From positions 186,001 through 250,000 of the forward strand of contig NZ_CP048289.1 in assembly GCF_014084105.1 (NCBI RefSeq): a DNA stretch of 64,000 bases, given 5' to 3'. Below are positions 60,945-64,000 of the stretch, one piece after another (the first letter of the stretch is position 1; each line of letters opens with the position of its first letter). The position numbers and the translations under genes were made by a program. The DNA is from Streptacidiphilus sp. P02-A3a (lineage in GTDB: Bacteria; Actinomycetota; Actinomycetes; Streptomycetales; Streptomycetaceae). The notes beneath the pieces were generated by a model that searched no databases, was not told where the DNA came from, and was given only the letters and a program-made list of their open reading frames with translations.

Positions 60945-62150
60945 ATGACCTTGCAGCACGTCGATCATCCGGGCGTCGCCACGCGCCCGACCGGCCCGGA
61001 GCTTCGGGCGCTGCTGGACCGGGCCGCCGGATTTCCCGAACTCGCCGAGAAGTACCGGACGTCGACCGAGGACGGGGGGCCGCTCGGGATCGACGGGCTG
61101 CCCCCGCTGTCCAGTGAGGAACTGCGCGGGGCGGTCTGGGGCGGCATCCGCAGCGGACTCACCCGCGACCGCGGCTCGGTCCTCTACCTCGGCGGGGGCA
61201 CCGCGGAGCGCCCCTCGGCCACGCTGGTACCGGCCGACCTGTTCGCCGCCGACATCCTGCGCGACTGGCAGCCGCTCGGACCGCGGGACACGCTGCTCAA
61301 CCTGTCCCGGGGAACCCGGCTCTGGCCGGCCCACGACCTGTGCAACTCGCTCGCCGCGCTCAGCGGTTCGTCCAGCATCCCGTACGGCAGCCCGGAGGGC
61401 GGCGACCTGGCGCGGTGGGTGGACTTCTTCGGTCAGTGCGGCGCCAACGCGCTCGCGGCGGACACCCCGACCATCCGGGAGCTGCTTCGCTATTGCCAGG
61501 TGACGGGCCGTCGGCTCGAATGGCTGCGCACCCTGCTGTGGTTCGGCACCGGACTGGACGGCACCATCGCCGAGTTGATCGCGGAGGTGATCCCGCGGGC
61601 CCAGGTCTGGGGCCTGTACGGCTCGGTGGAGTCCTGGGCGGTGGCCGGGAACGGCCCCGACTGCGGCCGGAACGTGTTCCACCCGATGCGGCACCAGTAC
61701 CTGGAGGTGCTGGACGGCGAGCTGCTGGTGAGCACCCTGCACGAGCGGGCGATCACCCCGCTGCTGCGCTACCGCACCGGCGACACCGCGGAGTTCGCCA
61801 CCTGCCCGTGCGGCTCGCCGACCCCGGCGGTGCGGCTGCTGGGGCGGCTCGACGACGTCCTCAGCTTCCGCGGCGCCCGGTTCAGCCGGTCCGAACTGGC
61901 CGAGCTGGCGATGTCGGTGGAGGAGGTGCGGCACGCCGACGTGGCGGTGCTGGACGCGGGGCTGCCGACCGAGCGGCTGCGGCTGCGGGTCAGCCTGCGC
62001 GACGGGCTGCTGGCGGACCGCTACCAGGTGGAATGGATCAAAGAGTGCGTACTGGGCCGCCATCTGACGCTGAGTCGGGTACTGGACGAGGCGCAGGACT
62101 CGGTGGAGGTGGTCACCGCGGACGGGATCAGGCAGCCCGCGGCGGCCTGA
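60945..62150 (+). CDS. PaaK-like adenylate-forming protein
   Basis: 401 residues from ATG 60945. The phenylacetate-CoA ligase-type fold is recognisable: an N-terminal loop YLGGGTAERPSATLV in place of the usual Ser/Thr/Gly-rich P-loop, WGLYGSVESW (A5), LLRYRTGDTAEFATCPCG (A7 plus Cys pair), and GRLDDVLSFRGARFSRSEL (A8). The C-terminal lysine motif (A10) is missing; the protein ends VTADGIRQPAAA. It may load an acid onto a carrier or CoA inefficiently, or only adenylate. The operator-like site in its promoter suggests secondary-metabolite control. Confidence 0.78.
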   Translation: MTLQHVDHPGVATRPTGPELRALLDRAAGFPELAEKYRTSTEDGGPLGIDGLPPLSSEELRGAVWGGIRSGLTRDRGSVLYLGGGTAERPSATLVPADLFAADILRDWQPLGPRDTLLNLSRGTRLWPAHDLCNSLAALSGSSSIPYGSPEGGDLARWVDFFGQCGANALAADTPTIRELLRYCQVTGRRLEWLRTLLWFGTGLDGTIAELIAEVIPRAQVWGLYGSVESWAVAGNGPDCGRNVFHPMRHQYLEVLDGELLVSTLHERAITPLLRYRTGDTAEFATCPCGSPTPAVRLLGRLDDVLSFRGARFSRSELAELAMSVEEVRHADVAVLDAGLPTERLRLRVSLRDGLLADRYQVEWIKECVLGRHLTLSRVLDEAQDSVEVVTADGIRQPAAA

Positions 62151-62171
62151 CCCCGCGCGCGGCACCCGACC

Positions 62172-62223
62172 ACCGCCCGCCGACCGGGCCGCCGGAGTGG
62201 CGGCGCCTTGGTCGGCGGGCGGT
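62172..62223. terminator. 14-bp perfect stem between convergent genes
   Basis: ACCGCCCGCCGACC pairs with 62210-62223; the long loop holds a further small stem. Confidence 0.6.
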
Positions 62224-62265
62224 TCGCCGTCGCCACCGGGGACCCGGTGCGAGCGGCGCCGCGGG

Positions 62266-63474
62266 TCAGGCCCGGGCCACCCGGCCGGCCCTGGCTTCGG
62301 CGGCCACGGCGGCGGCGACGGCCGGGGCCACCCGCGGGTCGAAGGGGCTGGGGATGATCAGGTCGGCCGAGAGCTCGTCGTCACCGACGATCCCGGCGAT
62401 GGCCGACGCGGCGGCCAGCTTCATCCCCTCGGTGATGGTGCGGGCGCGGACGTCCAGCGCGCCCCGGAACACGCCGGGGAAGGCCAGCACGTTGTTGATC
62501 TGGTTGGGGAAGTCGCTGCGTCCGGTGGCGACCACGGCGGCGTACCGGCGGGCGGCCGTGGGATGGATCTCCGGGGTCGGGTTCGACAGCGCGAAGACGA
62601 TCGACCCGGTCGCCATCGAGGCGATCGCCTCCTCGGCCACGGTCGCGCCGGACAGGCCGATGAAGACGTCCGCGCCGCGCAGCGCGCTCTCGGTGGAGCC
62701 GCGCAGGCCGCTCCGGTTGGTGTCGGCGGCCAGCGCCTCCTTCACCGGGTTGAGCCCGGCGCGGCCCGGGTGGAGCAGGCCCTTGCTGTCGGAGACCGCG
62801 ATGTCGCCGATCCCGGCCTGCTCCAGGATCCGGGTCACCGCCACCCCGGAGGCGCCCGCCCCGGCCACCACCGCCCGCAGCGACGACAGCGGACGTCCGG
62901 TCAGCCGGGCGGCGTTGCGCAGCGCGGCCAGCACCACGATCGCGGTCCCGTGCTGGTCGTCGTGGAAGACCGGGATGTCCAGCAGCGCCCGCAGCCGGTC
63001 CTCGATCTCGAAGCAGCGCGGCGCGCTGATGTCCTCCAGGTTGATCCCGCCGAAGCTCGGCGCGAGCTGCCGCACGGTCTCCACCAGCGCGTCGGTGTCG
63101 GTGCTGTCCAGGCAGATCGGCACCGCGTCCACCCCGGCGAACTCCTTGAACAGCAGCGCCTTGCCCTCCATCACCGGCATCGCGGCGGCCGGGCCGATGT
63201 CGCCGAGGCCGAGCACGGCGGTGCCGTCGGAGACCACGGCCACGGTGTTGCCGCTCCAGGTGTACTGGTGGGCGAGCTCCGGCCGGTCGGCGATGGCGGA
63301 GCAGACCCGGGCCACGCCCGGGGTGTACGCCAGTGCCAGGTCGGCGGCGTCACGCAGCGGGACGGTGGAGCGGACCTCCAGCTTGCCGCCGCGGTGCAGC
63401 GCGAAGACCGGTTCGACGAAGGGGACGGCGGGTGTCTGCGGCGGGGCGAGTTGCGGCTCGGTGAGCTCGGTCAT
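62266..63474 (-). CDS. NAD(P)-dependent malic enzyme
   Basis: 402 residues from ATG 63474. Malic-enzyme motifs: YTPGVARVC near 50, SDGTAVLGLGDIGPAAAMPV, PICLDSTDTDALVETV, FHDDQHGTAIVVLAALRNAA with metal-binding Asp residues, and the Rossmann stretch VVAGAGASGVAVTRILEQAG. The short form lacks the phosphotransacetylase domain. It converts malate to pyruvate and CO2 and yields NAD(P)H. Its ATG overlaps the monooxygenase stop, so the two are co-translated. Confidence 0.92.
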   Translation of the reverse strand: MTELTEPQLAPPQTPAVPFVEPVFALHRGGKLEVRSTVPLRDAADLALAYTPGVARVCSAIADRPELAHQYTWSGNTVAVVSDGTAVLGLGDIGPAAAMPVMEGKALLFKEFAGVDAVPICLDSTDTDALVETVRQLAPSFGGINLEDISAPRCFEIEDRLRALLDIPVFHDDQHGTAIVVLAALRNAARLTGRPLSSLRAVVAGAGASGVAVTRILEQAGIGDIAVSDSKGLLHPGRAGLNPVKEALAADTNRSGLRGSTESALRGADVFIGLSGATVAEEAIASMATGSIVFALSNPTPEIHPTAARRYAAVVATGRSDFPNQINNVLAFPGVFRGALDVRARTITEGMKLAAASAIAGIVGDDELSADLIIPSPFDPRVAPAVAAAVAAEARAGRVARA

Positions 63475-64000
63475 TTGGCTTCTCCTGCGGGGGCGGTGAG
63501 GGTGTACGCGGGCATCGGGCCGAGTGCGGTGACGAGTTCGGTCTCCAGCCGGTCCAGGTCGCCGGAGTGTCCGTGGGCGGCGATGTGGCCGTCCGGGCGG
63601 ACCAGGTAGTACCCGGCCCGGCCGCAGCCGGTGTGCCGCAGTGCCAGGCCGTGCGCGGCCCGTTCCACCCGGACCTGCGGGCGGCGGGCGGCCAGGTGCT
63701 CGGCCTGGGTGGTCCACTCCTGGTCGCCGGGACCGGGGGTGAGCAGGACGGTCCAGCTCAGCGGGTCCGCCTCGGGACCGGCCAGGCCGTGGTGCAGCGC
63801 CAGCGCGCGCGGCAGCACCGCGCCGGGCCGCAGGCCGCCGGGCAGCTGGCCGCGGACCCGGCAGGCCGGGAGGCCGCCGGGCAGCTGGCTGGGCCGCTGC
63901 GCGGGGTAGGCCAGTCGTCGTCCGGCCATCACCGGACCGTAGAGCCGGGACAGGCCGGAGCGGTCGGCCAGGGTGAACGCGGCGTCCCTGGCACGGACCT
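63471..64000 (-). CDS. FAD-dependent aromatic monooxygenase, 5' part outside window
   Basis: The C-terminal ~176 codons of a frame open at the right edge. VRARDAAFTLADRSGLSRLY, LAYPAQRPSQLPGG and RPGAVLPR, then a thioredoxin-like tail with SWTVLLTPG, ALRHTGCGRAGYYLVRPDGHIAAHG, quoted in part (GYYLVRPDGHIAAHG), typical of PheA/TfdB/RdmE-type hydroxylases. Such enzymes hydroxylate phenols or polyketides. Coupling to malic enzyme suggests it needs NADPH. N-terminal FAD motifs are outside the window. Confidence 0.82.
   Translation of the reverse strand, partial: VRARDAAFTLADRSGLSRLYGPVMAGRRLAYPAQRPSQLPGGLPACRVRGQLPGGLRPGAVLPRALALHHGLAGPEADPLSWTVLLTPGPGDQEWTTQAEHLAARRPQVRVERAAHGLALRHTGCGRAGYYLVRPDGHIAAHGHSGDLDRLETELVTALGPMPAYTLTAPAGEAK

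Noticed and set aside
57922..62150. Lipase-maturation-like, TetR pair and PaaK-like genes as one biosynthetic cluster
   Set aside because: No polyketide, peptide or terpene synthase is visible and the first gene has no shared promoter features with the rest.

Overview
The window is high-GC actinobacterial chromosome. Third-position G/C bias, GGAGG ribosome binding sites, frequent GTG/TTG starts and 4-bp stop/start overlaps are seen throughout. Paired SigF/SigN-type sigma factors, a tadA–upp neighbourhood, a gamma-butyrolactone-receptor-like regulator and DasR-type operators point to Streptomyces or a close relative (Kitasatospora, Streptacidiphilus). Most of it looks like ordinary chromosome. 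Two tRNA genes, however, carry small decayed integration sites.

Layout. 0-1.4 kb: the 5' part of a DUF4157 protein (family linked to extracellular contractile injection systems) and a small secreted Asn/Ser-rich protein. 1.5-4.1 kb: a two-gene cassette of a fused MaoC/DUF35/MaoC hydratase (ChsH2-ChsH1 type) and an Ltp2-type thiolase-fold aldolase, behind a perfect 19-bp palindrome. 4.2-12 kb: a double-GNAT protein with a TTA codon, a secreted DUF1906 protein, an acyl-CoA synthetase and a giant PAS/kinase-like/receiver protein lacking the catalytic kinase residues. 12.2-16.3 kb: tRNA-Ser(GCT), an L,D-transpeptidase lipoprotein, tRNA-Arg(ACG), two Uma2 paralogues and a second, partial tRNA-Arg 3' end that cuts a methyltransferase gene. 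16.4-29.3 kb: a Nudix remnant, a divergent SDR/TetR pair, small secreted proteins, MarR plus an MFS exporter, MscL, a kinase-like protein without a P-loop, an aldo/keto reductase, a D-glucarate pathway operon (kdgD-gudD) and a tyrosine phosphatase.

29.4-36.9 kb: tandem SigB/F-family sigma factors, small membrane proteins, an FAD-dependent oxidoreductase and a class A penicillin-binding protein. 37.0-39.8 kb: a 1.8-kb islet between an exact 69-bp repeat of the tRNA-Ser(CGA) 3' half. It holds a lone RHH protein and a HigBA-type module whose toxin is frameshifted; a 5'-truncated fic gene abuts the outer repeat. 39.8-45.8 kb: tadA and partner, upp, a LytR_C protein, a VapB-like protein, a TIM-barrel-like protein and CorA.

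46-57.7 kb: a Tat-exported phosphatase, a ROK regulator, two paralogous secreted PD40/TolB-like proteins, flotillin with a small NfeD-like partner, a sedolisin-type protease and a GH3 N-acetylhexosaminidase behind two dre-like operators 21 bp apart. 57.9-64 kb: a lipase-maturation-factor-like membrane protein, two TetR regulators of the GBL-receptor type, a PaaK-like adenylate-forming protein whose promoter spacer is an operator-like palindrome, NAD(P)-malic enzyme, and an FAD monooxygenase running off the end.

The best leads are the two ghost integration sites with their truncated or frameshifted cargo, the pseudo-hybrid kinase, and the GBL-receptor/PaaK-like locus. I see no complete new defence or biosynthetic system.
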